Of a stretch of DNA of 64,000 nt, positions 8,780-18,895 are shown piece by piece (position 1 is the first letter of the stretch; each line of letters opens with the position of its first letter). Under the pieces are notes generated by a model. It searched no databases and was not told where the DNA came from. It worked only from the letters and a program-made list of their open reading frames with translations. Source of the DNA: Sneathiella limimaris (GTDB lineage Bacteria; Pseudomonadota; Alphaproteobacteria; Sneathiellales; Sneathiellaceae); assembly GCF_012932565.1 (NCBI RefSeq), contig NZ_JABBYJ010000002.1, positions 62,001-126,000 on the forward strand. Reading direction: 5' to 3'. A program made the translations under genes and the position numbers.

Positions 8780-10630
8780 TCAATCGAACTTCAGGATTGC
8801 GCCCATTGTCTCAGAGCTTAATAGCTGGTCCACTAACTTAGACCTATTTTCAAGCACTGCTTTTTGATTGATATACTGTTTATCCGTAATCTCGTTGCGA
8901 TCTGCTGACAAGGGACTTCCCATAACTAAAGCACGGCCAACAAATCGACTTCTGGCTGGATATTTTTGGTTATGCGCCTCCAGCTTAGTCTTTATCTTTT
9001 TTAAGATCTCAGGATCCTCGATAACACTCAAGTCTCCTTCAGCGTGAAACCCTCTGGCTTCTGCATCCTTCACAACAAATTCACTCGGAACAATCATGAT
9101 TACAAGAAACTCTTCATCATGCCCACCGATCACGACATCACGAGCAAAAGGATCCAAAGCATCAATCAACTGAAGCCTTAAGCTACCCGTCTCAACCCAT
9201 GTTCCGTTGGCAAGTTTGAAATCTTCTGACACGCGCCCCTTGAAAGCCAATCCTCGCTCTGGCCGTTCAGGATCCTGAAAGACCACTGCATCACCGATAC
9301 AGTAAAACCCTTCTTCGTCGAAATAGGTGGAGGTCAGGTCTGGTCGTTTGTAGTAACCCGTGTGAACCGCATCCCCCTTGATCCGGATTTCATACTTATC
9401 CTGAACAGGAACTAATTTCACGGTCATGCCCGAATAGGGAACCCCAATAATACCAACTTTGTCTTCGTTCCAGAAAAGAGAGGTCCCCATTGCTGTAGTT
9501 TCTGTCGCCCCCCATCCGGTTCCCACTGGAATTTTCATCCCGGTGTGCTTTATCGCCTGAACCTGCAAACGCTCATAAACTTCCTGGGATAACGCTGCAC
9601 CGCCATAGTTACACATTCGGAGACGATCAAAAAAAGCGAGTGCTAATTCTTCATCCTTTTCCAACTCATCAAGTAAAAAACTGAAAGCTGTCGGTACGCT
9701 GCTAAATCGGGTTGGACGGATCTTCTTGATGTTGGCAATGGTCCGATGGAAAAGACCTGGCACAGGCTTTCCATCATCCATGTAAAGGGTCCCCCCAATC
9801 CGCAAGCTTCCAAGGAAGTTAGCGTTCGCCCCAAAAGTATGATGCCAAGGTAACCAATCGAGAAAAATACTGGGATTATCGAATGGATCCCTGGGCTCCG
9901 AAATGAGCTCCACCATTTTCTGGGCAGAACACAGCATCCTCATGGTATTGGGAACGGCTTTAGGCATTCCTGTTGAGCCAGAGGTAAAAAGGATTTTCGC
10001 AAGTGTGTCTGGACCTACAGTTGCTCGCGCTTTGGCAACTGCATCAACATTCAAATCGGACAGAAGATCATCGAATACCAGACCTCCATGCAGAACGCCG
10101 GTGACCGTTACAATCTGATCTCTCCGATCACTTAGAGCATTAATTGCCTTTGAAAACAGATCACCATCCTCAGCAAAGATCATTTTTGGGTCAACTAGAT
10201 CCGCCGCGTATTTCAACCGTTCGAAATCACCGCTCATGAGAGAGAAAGAAGGCGATAAAGGCGCAATAGGAACTCCAATTTGCATAGCCCCCATCGTCAG
10301 AAGTGCGTGCGCAAAGCTGTTTGTCGATAGGATGAGAATGGGTGTTTCTTTTGAATAGCCGTTGTTGAGCAGCCATGTACTGATCCGATCCGCTTTATCA
10401 ACAGCGTCCCGATACGACAGTTCCGGCCAATCACCCTCTGCGCGGCACTGTACCAAACATGCCCGATCTGGCACCTCCTCAGCAGATTTCAGCCAATAAT
10501 TGGCAATGTTATCCTCGTATTCTCCGATTGCAATGTTACTCACAATAAGATAAGAGCCATCTTTCGTTTTTTGAACGGAGATGTCTGGCTTTGGTCTTTC
10601 GAGTGGCCGAAATAGGACTTGGCTATTCAT
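8780..10630 (-). CDS. Acyl-CoA/aryl-CoA synthetase, feruloyl-CoA synthase-like (ANL superfamily)
   Basis: 616 aa. ANL adenylation fold with the P-loop-like LFTSGSTGMPKAVPNT, the GTGWGATETT motif, the Asp motif in GFYCIGDAV and the hinge FKGRVSEDFKLANG. The GYKGRxxxxFKL-like hinge with a late GTWVETGSLR is typical of the feruloyl-CoA synthase subgroup. It activates a carboxylic acid to its CoA thioester with ATP. No feruloyl-CoA hydratase/lyase or vanillin dehydrogenase lies nearby, so ferulate itself is not certain; the FadJ-like enzyme suggests a beta-oxidative route. The divergent TetR gene probably controls it. Start ATG 10630. Confidence 0.85.
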   Translation of the reverse strand: MNSQVLFRPLERPKPDISVQKTKDGSYLIVSNIAIGEYEDNIANYWLKSAEEVPDRACLVQCRAEGDWPELSYRDAVDKADRISTWLLNNGYSKETPILILSTNSFAHALLTMGAMQIGVPIAPLSPSFSLMSGDFERLKYAADLVDPKMIFAEDGDLFSKAINALSDRRDQIVTVTGVLHGGLVFDDLLSDLNVDAVAKARATVGPDTLAKILFTSGSTGMPKAVPNTMRMLCSAQKMVELISEPRDPFDNPSIFLDWLPWHHTFGANANFLGSLRIGGTLYMDDGKPVPGLFHRTIANIKKIRPTRFSSVPTAFSFLLDELEKDEELALAFFDRLRMCNYGGAALSQEVYERLQVQAIKHTGMKIPVGTGWGATETTAMGTSLFWNEDKVGIIGVPYSGMTVKLVPVQDKYEIRIKGDAVHTGYYKRPDLTSTYFDEEGFYCIGDAVVFQDPERPERGLAFKGRVSEDFKLANGTWVETGSLRLQLIDALDPFARDVVIGGHDEEFLVIMIVPSEFVVKDAEARGFHAEGDLSVIEDPEILKKIKTKLEAHNQKYPARSRFVGRALVMGSPLSADRNEITDKQYINQKAVLENRSKLVDQLLSSETMGAILKFD

Positions 10631-10698
10631 ACCGGTCGCGTCTCCCCCAATTTTTTAGTTCAGTTTTTATAGGCTGACTGGTAGTCTTTTTGCGATAT

Positions 10699-10711
10699 TG
10701 ACAAAATGTCA
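10699..10711. promoter_or_regulatory. Candidate operator in the ligase/TetR divergent promoter region
   Basis: Perfect palindrome TGACA-AAA-TGTCA in the 133-base gap between the divergent ligase and TetR genes. Its position suits autoregulation plus control of the ligase operon. It is short for a TetR site, so the assignment is an inference. Confidence 0.35.
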
Positions 10712-10763
10712 CAAGAAATACCAGCGTCAGCTGTAAAAAAAAATAATAAGGGGTAAAAGCCAC

Positions 10764-11393
10764 ATGACGGATGCACTGGAGGGGAAGCCAGCAACCGATC
10801 GTGCGAGCAAGCGTAAGGCAGAAAAAAGAGGGAGACTGCTGGCAGCTGCTCGTAAACTGTTTATTCAGCGGGGTTATCATGAAACCCGCCCTCAGGACAT
10901 TGCAAAAGCTGCCGATGTCGCTCATGGCACCTTCTACAGTCATTTTCATGACAAGCGTGAGATTTTTCTCGCCTTCGCCAGTGAAGCTCAGGAAGATCTG
11001 CACGAGTTCGTCACAGCACGCATTCCCCAAGTTGATAGCTTTGAGGAATATATCCATTTCTCACTTAACGCCATTCAAGAGTTCGCGGAACAAAATCCGG
11101 GTTTACTGCGATCTGCGCTGGTTGATACCAAGGTTTTTGATCCGACTGATTCCACCAGTAAATTTGTGCGAAGCAAATTTGCATCAGGCTTTATCAAAAT
11201 CCTGATGCGGGCCAAAACCCAGGATGAGCTTTATGATGATGTCGACCCTGAGCTGATGGGACATGCGATGATGGGATTGATCCAGTCATCTGCCCCACAA
11301 GCCTACCGCATGGGCAAAAGCCGTGAAGAATTTGTAGAATTATTGGCAAATTTCCTTATTCGGGCAATGGTGAAAAACCCGAAGAAAGCTTAG
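10764..11393 (+). CDS. TetR/AcrR family transcriptional regulator
   Basis: 209 aa. N-terminal TetR helix-turn-helix: [39 protein letters not shown]. The C-terminal ligand domain is unassigned. Start ATG 10764 has AAGGGG about 10 bases upstream. It is divergent from the feruloyl-CoA-synthase-like operon; TetR genes in this position commonly repress acyl-CoA operons and respond to CoA thioesters, which is inference here. Its stop overlaps the htpX stop by three bases in convergent orientation. Confidence 0.88.
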   Translation: MTDALEGKPATDRASKRKAEKRGRLLAAARKLFIQRGYHETRPQDIAKAADVAHGTFYSHFHDKREIFLAFASEAQEDLHEFVTARIPQVDSFEEYIHFSLNAIQEFAEQNPGLLRSALVDTKVFDPTDSTSKFVRSKFASGFIKILMRAKTQDELYDDVDPELMGHAMMGLIQSSAPQAYRMGKSREEFVELLANFLIRAMVKNPKKA

Positions 11394-12340
11394 TTGCTCC
11401 ACGGCGTATGCGGCCCCTGCCCCTTTCCACCCGATGGGTTTGAAGAAGGGACTGATGTCCGACCACTTGCTGGTTTTTGAGTACTTTTCCGGGCTCCACG
11501 CCTAAAAGATTTTGCCAACTCCATGAGACGGGCAACCCGATTTTCTGTTGAAGGATGGGTTGAAAAGAGATTATCGGCCCCTTTTCCATGAAGTGGATTG
11601 ATAATAAACAGACTAGCAGATGCAGGGTTTTGCTCAGCAGTCACATTTTCAATCCTTGAGGCTCCATTTTGAAGTTTTACAAGTGCACTCGCCAGCCATT
11701 CAGGGTTTCCACAAATTTCCCCGCCCGCTTTGTCAGCAGAGTACTCACGTGTTCGACTGATCGCCATTTGAACCAACATCGCAGCGATCGGCGCCAAAAT
11801 TACCATGGCCAGAGTTCCAATAATTCCAAGATTATTGTTCCGGTTTCCTCCGAAGAAGAGAGCAAAATTGGCCAACATACTAATGGCACCCGCAATGGTC
11901 GCTGTCACCGTCATGATCAAGGTATCCCGATTGCGCACATGAGCCAACTCATGCGCCATGACACCTGCCAACTCCTCCCGGCTCATCATATTTAGCAAAC
12001 CGGTTGTTGCTGCAACTGCAGCATTTTCGGGATTTCGCCCCGTTGCAAAAGCATTTGGTTGTGGGTTCTCCATAATATAGACCCGGGGCATTGGTAATTC
12101 TGCTCTCATGGCGAGTTGTCTAACCAAGCCGACAAATTCAGGGGCGTCGGCCTCGCTGACTTCCCGCGCGCCATACATTCGCAGAACCATCTTGTCGGAA
12201 TTCCAGTAGGCGAAACCGTTCATGGCGATTGCAATTACAAGCGCGATCAACATACCGCCTTCACCACCGACAGCAAAACCAACGCCTAGAAAAAGGGCGG
12301 TAATACCCGCAATTAAGATACCTGTTTTGAAGAAATTCAT
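11390..12340 (-). CDS. htpX: Protease HtpX homologue, zinc-dependent inner-membrane M48B peptidase
   Basis: 316 aa. Two N-terminal TM helices, then the conserved [15 protein letters not shown], the zinc motif [10 protein letters not shown] (HExxH), two further TM helices and the downstream Glu ligand in [13 protein letters not shown]. HtpX degrades misfolded membrane proteins and works with FtsH in membrane quality control. The C-terminal tail (about residues 285-316) is Ser/Gly/Pro-rich and probably disordered. Convergent overlap with the TetR gene at the stop codons. Confidence 0.95.
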   Translation of the reverse strand: MNFFKTGILIAGITALFLGVGFAVGGEGGMLIALVIAIAMNGFAYWNSDKMVLRMYGAREVSEADAPEFVGLVRQLAMRAELPMPRVYIMENPQPNAFATGRNPENAAVAATTGLLNMMSREELAGVMAHELAHVRNRDTLIMTVTATIAGAISMLANFALFFGGNRNNNLGIIGTLAMVILAPIAAMLVQMAISRTREYSADKAGGEICGNPEWLASALVKLQNGASRIENVTAEQNPASASLFIINPLHGKGADNLFSTHPSTENRVARLMELAKSFRRGARKSTQKPASGRTSVPSSNPSGGKGQGPHTPWSN

Positions 12341-12569
12341 TGAGCTCTAGCCCCGCCAAAAACCATGACTGAGAAATAAGAATTCTGCTATGGAGATTCA
12401 ATAGAGAGGCTCACGCGAAGCAGGTCCAACTAATCTCGGCCGCAAACATCTACCTAACCGGTTAAACTTAACTTGCCTTAATTTTTCCCAAAGTCGGTCT
12501 TAAGCCTGCCATTTATTAATTCTAAATGTAAAGTTCCCTTTGCAAAGCACTGACATATATAAATGTAAA
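12341..12569. other. Non-coding gap upstream of htpX; direct repeat seen
   Basis: No credible ORF. It must hold the htpX promoter. An 11-base direct repeat TAAATGTAAAG occurs at 12523-12533 and 12560-12570. The second copy overlaps a TATAAA-like -10 (12558-12563) that would drive plus-strand transcription toward the hairpin series described separately. Confidence 0.4.
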
Positions 12570-12655
12570 GGGAGTTCGAGTAGTCACTCGGAGGCGTTCT
12601 GTGCTCCCGCATTGCACAGAGGAAAACGGCAGGTCCCCCACCTGCCGTTTTCTAT
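12570..12655 (+). ncRNA. Candidate small RNA with three hairpins, ending in a strong terminator
   Basis: Three consecutive stem-loops: CGAGT-agtc-ACTCG (12577-12590), TCTGTGC-tcccgcatt-GCACAGA (12598-12620), and a 12-bp stem AAAACGGCAGGT with loop CCCCC (12623-12651) followed by TTTTCTATTT. A TATAAA box at 12558-12563 would give a start near 12570 and an RNA of about 85 nt. Two loops are C-rich, as in small RNAs that pair with Shine-Dalgarno regions. The last hairpin alone could simply be the alaS terminator, so the RNA is tentative. Confidence 0.4.
12623..12651. terminator. Rho-independent terminator downstream of alaS (probably bidirectional)
   Basis: Perfect 12-bp stem AAAACGGCAGGT / ACCTGCCGTTTT with a 5-base loop of C (plus) or G (minus), 20 bases past the alaS stop. 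The T run is longer on the plus strand (TTTTCTATTT). Confidence 0.8.
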
Positions 12656-12670
12656 TTCAAACAATTTTAT

Positions 12671-15325
12671 TTAGCTGCTCAGCTTGGCCTTGATCGCTTC
12701 AACGGCCTCATTGCCTTTGGAGGCATCCGGTCCACCTGCCTGAGCCATGTCAGGACGGCCACCGCCACCTTTACCGCCCAGTGCCTCAGAGCCCACACGG
12801 ACAAGATCAACCGCACTAACTTGCCCGGTCAAATCATCTGTCACACCAACAACAATTGAAGCCTTACCATCATTAGCTGCAATGAGAACAATAACACCGG
12901 ATTTAATCTGGGCTTTGATCTCATCTGCCATAGGCTTCAGATCTTTTGGCGGGACACCCTCAAGCACACGAGCAACAAATGTGTTACCACCCACAGTTTC
13001 AGTCGGTTGCTCAACAGCGCCCGCTCCACCGGTTGCCAGCTTTTTGCGAGTTTCCTTGAGTTCTTTTTCAAGCTTCTTACGCTCTTCCAGCAAACCACTG
13101 ACACGCGCTGTCAGCTCTTGAGGAGAAGACTTCAGAGCACCCGCAGCTTCAGTAAGCAGCTGTTCCCGCTCATTCACGTAATCGAGCGCAGCTGCACCAG
13201 CCACAGCTTCAATTCGACGCACGCCTGCAGCCAAGCCACCTTCGGATACAATTTTGAAAAACCCAATGTCACCCGTCCGGTTCACATGAGTTCCGCCGCA
13301 AAGTTCGGTGGAATAGTTTTTACCCTTACCCTTGGATGGCTCAGGTCCCCCCATGGAGACTACCCGGACCTCATCTCCATATTTTTCTCCAAAGAGCGCC
13401 ATAGCTCCTGCTTTGATTGCCTCTTCTGGTGTTGTCAGATGAACTTCAACATCCGCATTCAGACGAATGCGATCGTTGACATCTTTCTCGACCAGCCGCA
13501 ATTCTTCAAACGTGACCGGTTTTGGGTGAGCAATATCAAACCGCAACTTGTCTTCGGCAACCAAAGAGCCTTTCTGCGTTACATGATCTCCAAGATGTTG
13601 GCGCAGGGCTTCATGCAGCAAGTGTGTTGCTGAATGATGGGCTTTCAGACGAGCACGCCGGTCTTTTTTCACCTGCGTATCGACAACATCACCGACTTTA
13701 ACTGTACCACTCAAAACCTTACCAATATGCACAAACAGGTTTTCTTTTTTCTGAGTATCGGTGATATCGATTTTGAAGCCACTGTCATTCACCAGATCGC
13801 CGCAATCCCCTTCCTGACCACCGGACTCAGCATAGAATGCGGTTTGGTTCAGGATCACCATTACGTCATCCCCTTCAGTCACAGAAGGAACCTCTTTCCC
13901 ATCAACAATGAGAGCCTGCACCTGGCCTTCAGCAGATTCTGTCTGATATCCTAAGAATTCAGTCGCACTGAGTTTGTCACTGAGATCAAACCAAAGCTTG
14001 TCAGTAGCTGCATCACCAGATCCAGACCAAGCGGCACGAGCCGCTTCTTTCTGTTTGGTCATGGCCGCATCAAAACCGGCCTCATCCAGCTCACGCCCCT
14101 GCCCGCGAAGAATGTCTTTGGTAAGATCAAGCGGGAAGCCATAAGTATCATAAAGCTTGAAGGCTACATCACCGGAGAGAGCTTCACTGCTACCAAGCTT
14201 GTCCGTTGCATCTTCTAGCAACTTCAGACCACGGCCAAGAGTTTCCTTAAACCGGGTTTCTTCTGTTTTTAGTGTTTCTGTAATCAGAGATTGAGCCCGT
14301 TCCAGTTCTTGGAATGCGGCGCCCATTTCATCAACCAATGTTGGGACCAATTTCCAGATCATGGGATCCTTTGCACCCAGAAGGTGGGCATGGCGCATGG
14401 CCCGGCGCATGATCCGCCGAAGCACATATCCCCGGCCTTCGTTTGACGGAAGTACACCGTCGGCAATCAGAAACGAAGAAGATCGCAAGTGATCTGCTAT
14501 TACCCTATGGGACACGGCAAATTCACCATCTGCTGAAACGTTTGAGACATCGGCAGAGGCTTCAATGATATGACGCATCAGGTCGATGTCGTAGTTGTCA
14601 TGCTTACCCTGCAGAACAGCCGCAATCCGCTCAAGCCCCATACCTGTATCAATGGAAGGCCGAGGGAGGTTTATTCGATCACCGCCTGCCTGCTGTTCAA
14701 ATTGCATGAAAACGAGGTTCCAAATCTCAATAAACCGATCTCCATCCTCATCCGGTGAGCCGGGAGGGCCACCTGGGATGTCTTCACCGTGATCATAAAA
14801 GATTTCAGAACAGGGACCACAAGGCCCTGTGTCCCCCATTGACCAAAAGTTATCAGAAGTCGCAATTCGGATAATCCGATCATCCGTCAAACCAGCAACC
14901 TTTTTCCAGATATCAACGGCTTGATCATCATCATGATAAACAGTGACCAGTAGCTTGTCCTTGTTCAGGCCAAACTCCTTAGTCAGCAAATTCCAGGCAA
15001 GCTCAATTGCTCTATCCTTGAAATAGTCGCCGAAAGAGAAGTTCCCCAACATTTCAAAGAATGTGTGATGGCGTGCTGTATACCCTACATTTTCCAGGTC
15101 GTTGTGTTTGCCTCCGGCGCGAACGCATTTTTGGGTCGTAACGGCTCGGTCGTAAGGACGTTTTTCCTGTCCAGTGAAGACATTCTTGAACTGAACCATA
15201 CCCGCATTCGTAAACAGCAAAGTTGGATCATTTCGGGGGACCAAGGGCGAACTCTCGACTATCTCATGGTCGTTCTGACCGAAATAATTAAGGAACCCGG
15301 ATCGAATTTCTTTTGCTGTTGTCAT
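12671..15325 (-). CDS. alaS: Alanine--tRNA ligase
   Basis: 884 aa, full length. Class II catalytic core at the N-terminus ([50 protein letters not shown]), then the editing domain with zinc-site residues in [12 protein letters not shown] and [13 protein letters not shown], a coiled-coil segment (about residues 730-765) and the C-Ala domain ending [16 protein letters not shown]. It charges tRNA-Ala in the cytoplasm and hydrolyses mischarged seryl/glycyl-tRNA. Start ATG 15325 matches the family N-terminus ([10 protein letters not shown]). Often next to recA in proteobacteria; here a MoxR gene lies divergently upstream. Confidence 0.98.
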   Translation of the reverse strand: MTTAKEIRSGFLNYFGQNDHEIVESSPLVPRNDPTLLFTNAGMVQFKNVFTGQEKRPYDRAVTTQKCVRAGGKHNDLENVGYTARHHTFFEMLGNFSFGDYFKDRAIELAWNLLTKEFGLNKDKLLVTVYHDDDQAVDIWKKVAGLTDDRIIRIATSDNFWSMGDTGPCGPCSEIFYDHGEDIPGGPPGSPDEDGDRFIEIWNLVFMQFEQQAGGDRINLPRPSIDTGMGLERIAAVLQGKHDNYDIDLMRHIIEASADVSNVSADGEFAVSHRVIADHLRSSSFLIADGVLPSNEGRGYVLRRIMRRAMRHAHLLGAKDPMIWKLVPTLVDEMGAAFQELERAQSLITETLKTEETRFKETLGRGLKLLEDATDKLGSSEALSGDVAFKLYDTYGFPLDLTKDILRGQGRELDEAGFDAAMTKQKEAARAAWSGSGDAATDKLWFDLSDKLSATEFLGYQTESAEGQVQALIVDGKEVPSVTEGDDVMVILNQTAFYAESGGQEGDCGDLVNDSGFKIDITDTQKKENLFVHIGKVLSGTVKVGDVVDTQVKKDRRARLKAHHSATHLLHEALRQHLGDHVTQKGSLVAEDKLRFDIAHPKPVTFEELRLVEKDVNDRIRLNADVEVHLTTPEEAIKAGAMALFGEKYGDEVRVVSMGGPEPSKGKGKNYSTELCGGTHVNRTGDIGFFKIVSEGGLAAGVRRIEAVAGAAALDYVNEREQLLTEAAGALKSSPQELTARVSGLLEERKKLEKELKETRKKLATGGAGAVEQPTETVGGNTFVARVLEGVPPKDLKPMADEIKAQIKSGVIVLIAANDGKASIVVGVTDDLTGQVSAVDLVRVGSEALGGKGGGGRPDMAQAGGPDASKGNEAVEAIKAKLSS

Positions 15326-15559
15326 TTTTCACACTCTCCATCGCCAATCTTCTGGCAAGGGCTACTTTAAGCTCAGTCAAACTGTTGTCCAGCCTCGCCT
15401 TTTACAGTGCTGGCCGATCTATGTCCAGCACCATACCTGCATGTAAGTACGGCTAATACTGGATCAAACGACGTTTTCCTGTTAAGGAAGGAAAATCAAT
15501 CAATAATAATCAAGAATAGAGCGGTTCAAAGACCGGAAATCAACATATCGGAAATTCAA

Positions 15560-16507
15560 GTGACAGTAATTGATAAAGAGCCGCTTTCGGCCATTGAAGA
15601 AATCCAATCGCGGTTCGAAAAGTCCGGCTACATTTGCGACCGGCATATTGCAACATCCATCTACCTGTCTCAAAAGCTGGACAAGCCAATTTTGGTTGAA
15701 GGTCCTCCAGGTGTAGGCAAAACCGAACTTGCAAAAGCAACCGCTGATCTGATGGATGCAGACTTAATCCGGCTTCAGTGCTACGAGGGTCTGGATGAAA
15801 GCAAAGCCCTCTACGAATGGAAATATGGCAAGCAGCTACTCTACACCCAGATACTGAAGGAAAAACTGGGCGATTTGCTTGAGGACGCCGTCGGTTTGGA
15901 AGCCTCTATGGATAAACTCCATACTTTTGGTGATCATTTCTTTTCCGAGAAGTTCTTGGAAACCAGGCCGCTCCTCAAAGCTCTTCAATCTGAAAAGCAG
16001 TGCGTTTTGTTAATTGATGAAATTGATAAGTCCGATCACGAGTTCGAAGCCTATCTTCTTGAAATCCTGTCTGACTATCAAATTACTGTCCCTGAAATCG
16101 GCACCATTAAAGCCAGAACTAAGCCGATTGTCTTTCTGACGAGTAACAATAGCCGTGAAATGGGAGATGCGTTGAAACGACGTTGCCTGCATCTATATAT
16201 CCCCTTTCCAGATGCAGAACGGGAACGTCAGATTATCAAGGCCCGTGTCCCAGAAATCGACGAAAGCCTCAGAAACCAGCTGGTCGAATTTGTCCAGCAG
16301 CTCCGCACTCAGGATTTGAAGAAACTACCTGCAGTGAGTGAAACCATCGATTGGGCGAGAACCCTAATGCTATTACATGCAGAAAATCTGGACACTGAGC
16401 TTGTTCGAAATACCCTGAACATGCTGCTGAAGTTTGAAGACGATATCGATAGCATGGACCCAGAAGTTCCCAAGATGGTTGCCGCAGCACGGAAGGTAAA
16501 CCGCTGA
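15560..16507 (+). CDS. MoxR-family AAA+ ATPase (CoxD-like)
   Basis: About 316 aa from GTG 15560. Walker A GPPGVGKTELAKA, Walker B CVLLIDEIDKSD, sensor-1 FLTSNNSRE and arginine-finger region KRRCLHLYIPFPD. The frame is open back to a GTG at 15407, but that stretch has no family similarity; GGAA precedes GTG 15560 and the conserved part begins just after it. MoxR ATPases act as chaperones that remodel or load metal centres of partner enzymes together with a VWA protein. That partner is the next gene, overlapping by one base (TGATG). The pair resembles CoxD/CoxE, but no CO-dehydrogenase structural genes are present. Confidence 0.85.
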   Translation: MTVIDKEPLSAIEEIQSRFEKSGYICDRHIATSIYLSQKLDKPILVEGPPGVGKTELAKATADLMDADLIRLQCYEGLDESKALYEWKYGKQLLYTQILKEKLGDLLEDAVGLEASMDKLHTFGDHFFSEKFLETRPLLKALQSEKQCVLLIDEIDKSDHEFEAYLLEILSDYQITVPEIGTIKARTKPIVFLTSNNSREMGDALKRRCLHLYIPFPDAERERQIIKARVPEIDESLRNQLVEFVQQLRTQDLKKLPAVSETIDWARTLMLLHAENLDTELVRNTLNMLLKFEDDIDSMDPEVPKMVAAARKVNR

Positions 16508-17973
16508 TGAACCGTCCTCTCGCAGAATTTGTGGATATGCTCCGCTATTCAAATGTACCGGTCTCGATCGGAGAAGCTGTTGATGCTGCGAGAACAATTG
16601 ATCTGATCGGCTATAGTGACAAGGCACTTTTAAAATCAGCCTTGTCGCAAGTCATGGCGAAAACCACTGATGAAATGGTCAACTTTGACCAATGTTTTGA
16701 CGAATTTTTCTCGATCAATACGGAATTGGATCTCGGAGAGGATCTGGAAAACAATCTTCAAGAAGAAGAAAACATAGATCCAGCAGAACAAGTTTCAGAG
16801 AGCTTGAACGCGTTGGATGAAAACTCATCTCCTTCGGGCGCACCTATGGGCGGCGGCGCAGGCGGCGGAAGTGGTGATACAGATCAATCGGGTACGGGAA
16901 ACGGAAGTACCAGCGCAGAAAATGATGGCTCACTCCTTTCCATGTTGGAGAGAGCGGACAGAACAGCACTTACACTTTCTATGACGCAGGCCGCAGATGC
17001 TGTTGGCCTTTCTAACATTGTTCTTTCAACCCAGCGCGGACTCTTCACACGGCGAATTGTAGAAGAGATGGGTCTCTCTGAGGTTACTAGAGAAATCTCA
17101 AACCGGCGAAAAGCTGATGATGAAACTGGCGCGGAAGAACTGGACCGACGACTGGGGATCCTGTTCGATGCGGTACGGGATATGGTGGAGCGTCAACTTG
17201 CCCTTACCAGTGCCGGAAAGAGCCTGGAGTTTCGGCAAGATTTTCTTAAAAAGGTAAGTCTTTCAAATATTGAACATCGGGATTTCAAGGTCATGCGGGA
17301 CATGGTCAGAAAAATGGCCAAACGTCTTACTGATATGAACTCCCGGGTCAAAAAAGTCAAAAATCGGGGACATTTGGACATCCGAAAAACCATGCGGCGG
17401 AATGTTGCGTATGATGGTTTGCTCTTTGAAACACATTGGAAGCAAAAAGAAAAAGACAGACCAAAAGTCTATGCTGTCTGCGATGTCAGTGGATCCGTTG
17501 CGGCTGTTGCCCGCTTCTTACTTCTCTTTCTCTATAGCATGAATGAAGTACTGCCCAATGTCCGGTCATTTGCCTTTTCAGGCACACTTGGAGAGGTTAC
17601 AGACCTTTTCGACCGATATGGCCCTGAACAGGCCGTTCCAGAAGCTATCGAACGCTTTGGTGGTCGGTCTACCGACTATGGCCGAGCAATGGAAGATTTC
17701 CGTGATCTTGTGATGAACGAAATTGATAACCGGACGACTGTAATTTTCCTAGGAGATGGTCGCTCCAACGGAACTGACCCTCGTGTCGATATCCTGCGGG
17801 AAATCAAAAACAAATCGAAGCGCGTGATCTGGCTCAATCCAGAGCGGAAAAATATTTGGGGTTCCGGTGATAGTGAAATGAACAGGATCACACCAAATTG
17901 TACGGTTGCCGAAGTGTGTAATTCATTGAACAAACTGGAACTGGTCATTCGGAACTTGCTTAAAACCAACTGA
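16507..17973 (+). CDS. CoxE-like VWA domain protein, partner of the MoxR ATPase
   Basis: 488 aa. Helical N-terminal region (residues 1-85), an acidic then Gly/Ser-rich linker (about 85-140), a second helical segment, and a C-terminal VWA domain from about residue 315 with the MIDAS motif CDVSGSVAA (DxSxS) and later FLGDGRSN. It is COG3552/CoxE-like. With MoxR, such proteins assist insertion of metal cofactors or assembly of large enzymes. The client is unknown. Translationally coupled to the ATPase gene. Confidence 0.85.
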   Translation: MNRPLAEFVDMLRYSNVPVSIGEAVDAARTIDLIGYSDKALLKSALSQVMAKTTDEMVNFDQCFDEFFSINTELDLGEDLENNLQEEENIDPAEQVSESLNALDENSSPSGAPMGGGAGGGSGDTDQSGTGNGSTSAENDGSLLSMLERADRTALTLSMTQAADAVGLSNIVLSTQRGLFTRRIVEEMGLSEVTREISNRRKADDETGAEELDRRLGILFDAVRDMVERQLALTSAGKSLEFRQDFLKKVSLSNIEHRDFKVMRDMVRKMAKRLTDMNSRVKKVKNRGHLDIRKTMRRNVAYDGLLFETHWKQKEKDRPKVYAVCDVSGSVAAVARFLLLFLYSMNEVLPNVRSFAFSGTLGEVTDLFDRYGPEQAVPEAIERFGGRSTDYGRAMEDFRDLVMNEIDNRTTVIFLGDGRSNGTDPRVDILREIKNKSKRVIWLNPERKNIWGSGDSEMNRITPNCTVAEVCNSLNKLELVIRNLLKTN

Positions 17974-18052
17974 ACGTTCTAATTAGAGGGCTCTTTTCCC
18001 ATTACGGCCATTAGCCTGTAAAAAAATTTTGTACGATGTATGTGGATTTCAA

Positions 18053-18883
18053 ATGTCAGACCAATTTAGTAATATTCCTCTCCTCGTCGGTATGATCGCC
18101 ACCCTTGCCGCGACTGGTGTTGTAGGCGGAATTCTTGCTGGCCTTCTGGGTGTAGGCGGCGGAATTGTTATTGTGCCTGTTCTTTTTCATCTTCTTCCAT
18201 TTTTTGGGGTTGAAGATGATATTCGCATGCATATCGCTGTTGGAACTTCTCTTGCCACAATCATCCTGACCTCAATCTCGTCGGCAAGATCCCACTATAA
18301 AAAAGGGGCAATCGATACTCAGCTTCTAAAAAGTTGGGGTATTGTTATTTTCCTTGGCGTACTTGGCGGGACCTGGATGGCAAATATGGTCAATGCCACC
18401 ATCCTGACAGCTGTTTTCGCAGTTTTAGCCCTTGTTGTCGCCGCAAACATGGCGTTTCGACCTGAAGGCGCTCATTTAGCGGAAAAGCTCCCTCCATCAC
18501 CAATCAAGGAAGGCCTAGCCCTTTTTATTGGTTGGTTCTCTGCCATGATGGGAATTGGCGGGGGAACGTTTACAGTACCTATTCTCACTCTGTTTAGTTA
18601 TCCAATCCGTAAGGCTGTTGGAACTGCGTCAGCAATTGGTTTGATTATTGCGATACCAGGAACTGTTGGATTTCTGTATTCCGGCCTTTCCGTAGATAAC
18701 CTGCCACCTGGAAATATTGGCTACGTCAACATAATTGGCTTTCTTGCCATTGTTCCGATGACTATGCTTTTCGCGCCTGTGGGCGCAAAAATAGCGCATA
18801 GCATCAATACAGGTCTCCTGAAAAAAGCTTTTGCGTTCTTCCTCTTTTTAACCTCGCTACGGATGTTTTATAGCCTACTCTAA
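18053..18883 (+). CDS. TauE/SafE (TSUP) family sulfite/organosulfonate-type permease
   Basis: About 276 aa, roughly 8 TM helices, internal duplication of the family signature: GILAGLLGVGGGIVIVPVL (first half) and GWFSAMMGIGGGTFTVPIL (second half). TSUP proteins move sulfite, sulfonates or other sulfur and C2 anions across the inner membrane; substrate unknown. ATG 18053 preferred over the upstream TTG at 18029. It follows the CoxE-like gene by about 80 bases on the same strand. Confidence 0.85.
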   Translation: MSDQFSNIPLLVGMIATLAATGVVGGILAGLLGVGGGIVIVPVLFHLLPFFGVEDDIRMHIAVGTSLATIILTSISSARSHYKKGAIDTQLLKSWGIVIFLGVLGGTWMANMVNATILTAVFAVLALVVAANMAFRPEGAHLAEKLPPSPIKEGLALFIGWFSAMMGIGGGTFTVPILTLFSYPIRKAVGTASAIGLIIAIPGTVGFLYSGLSVDNLPPGNIGYVNIIGFLAIVPMTMLFAPVGAKIAHSINTGLLKKAFAFFLFLTSLRMFYSLL

Positions 18884-18895
18884 AGGATCTATTGA

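Noticed and set aside
8760-8783. TTG start for the MDR reductase
   Set aside because: It overlaps the stop of the ligase, and ATG 8759 has a good AGGGAAG site.
10623-11205. Overlapping frames on both strands across the TetR gene
   Set aside because: The TetR HTH in the 10764 frame is clear; the others are shadows.
13007-13954. Long plus-strand open frames inside alaS
   Set aside because: They are antisense shadows of a perfectly conserved alaS and have no recognisable domain or ribosome binding site.
15407-15559. Upstream extension of the MoxR ATPase
   Set aside because: No family similarity in this stretch; GTG 15560 starts just before the conserved region.
15407-17973. CO-dehydrogenase accessory locus
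   Set aside because: The ATPase/VWA pair is CoxD/CoxE-like, but no coxL, coxM or coxS is adjacent, and the FAD protein is 30 kb away.
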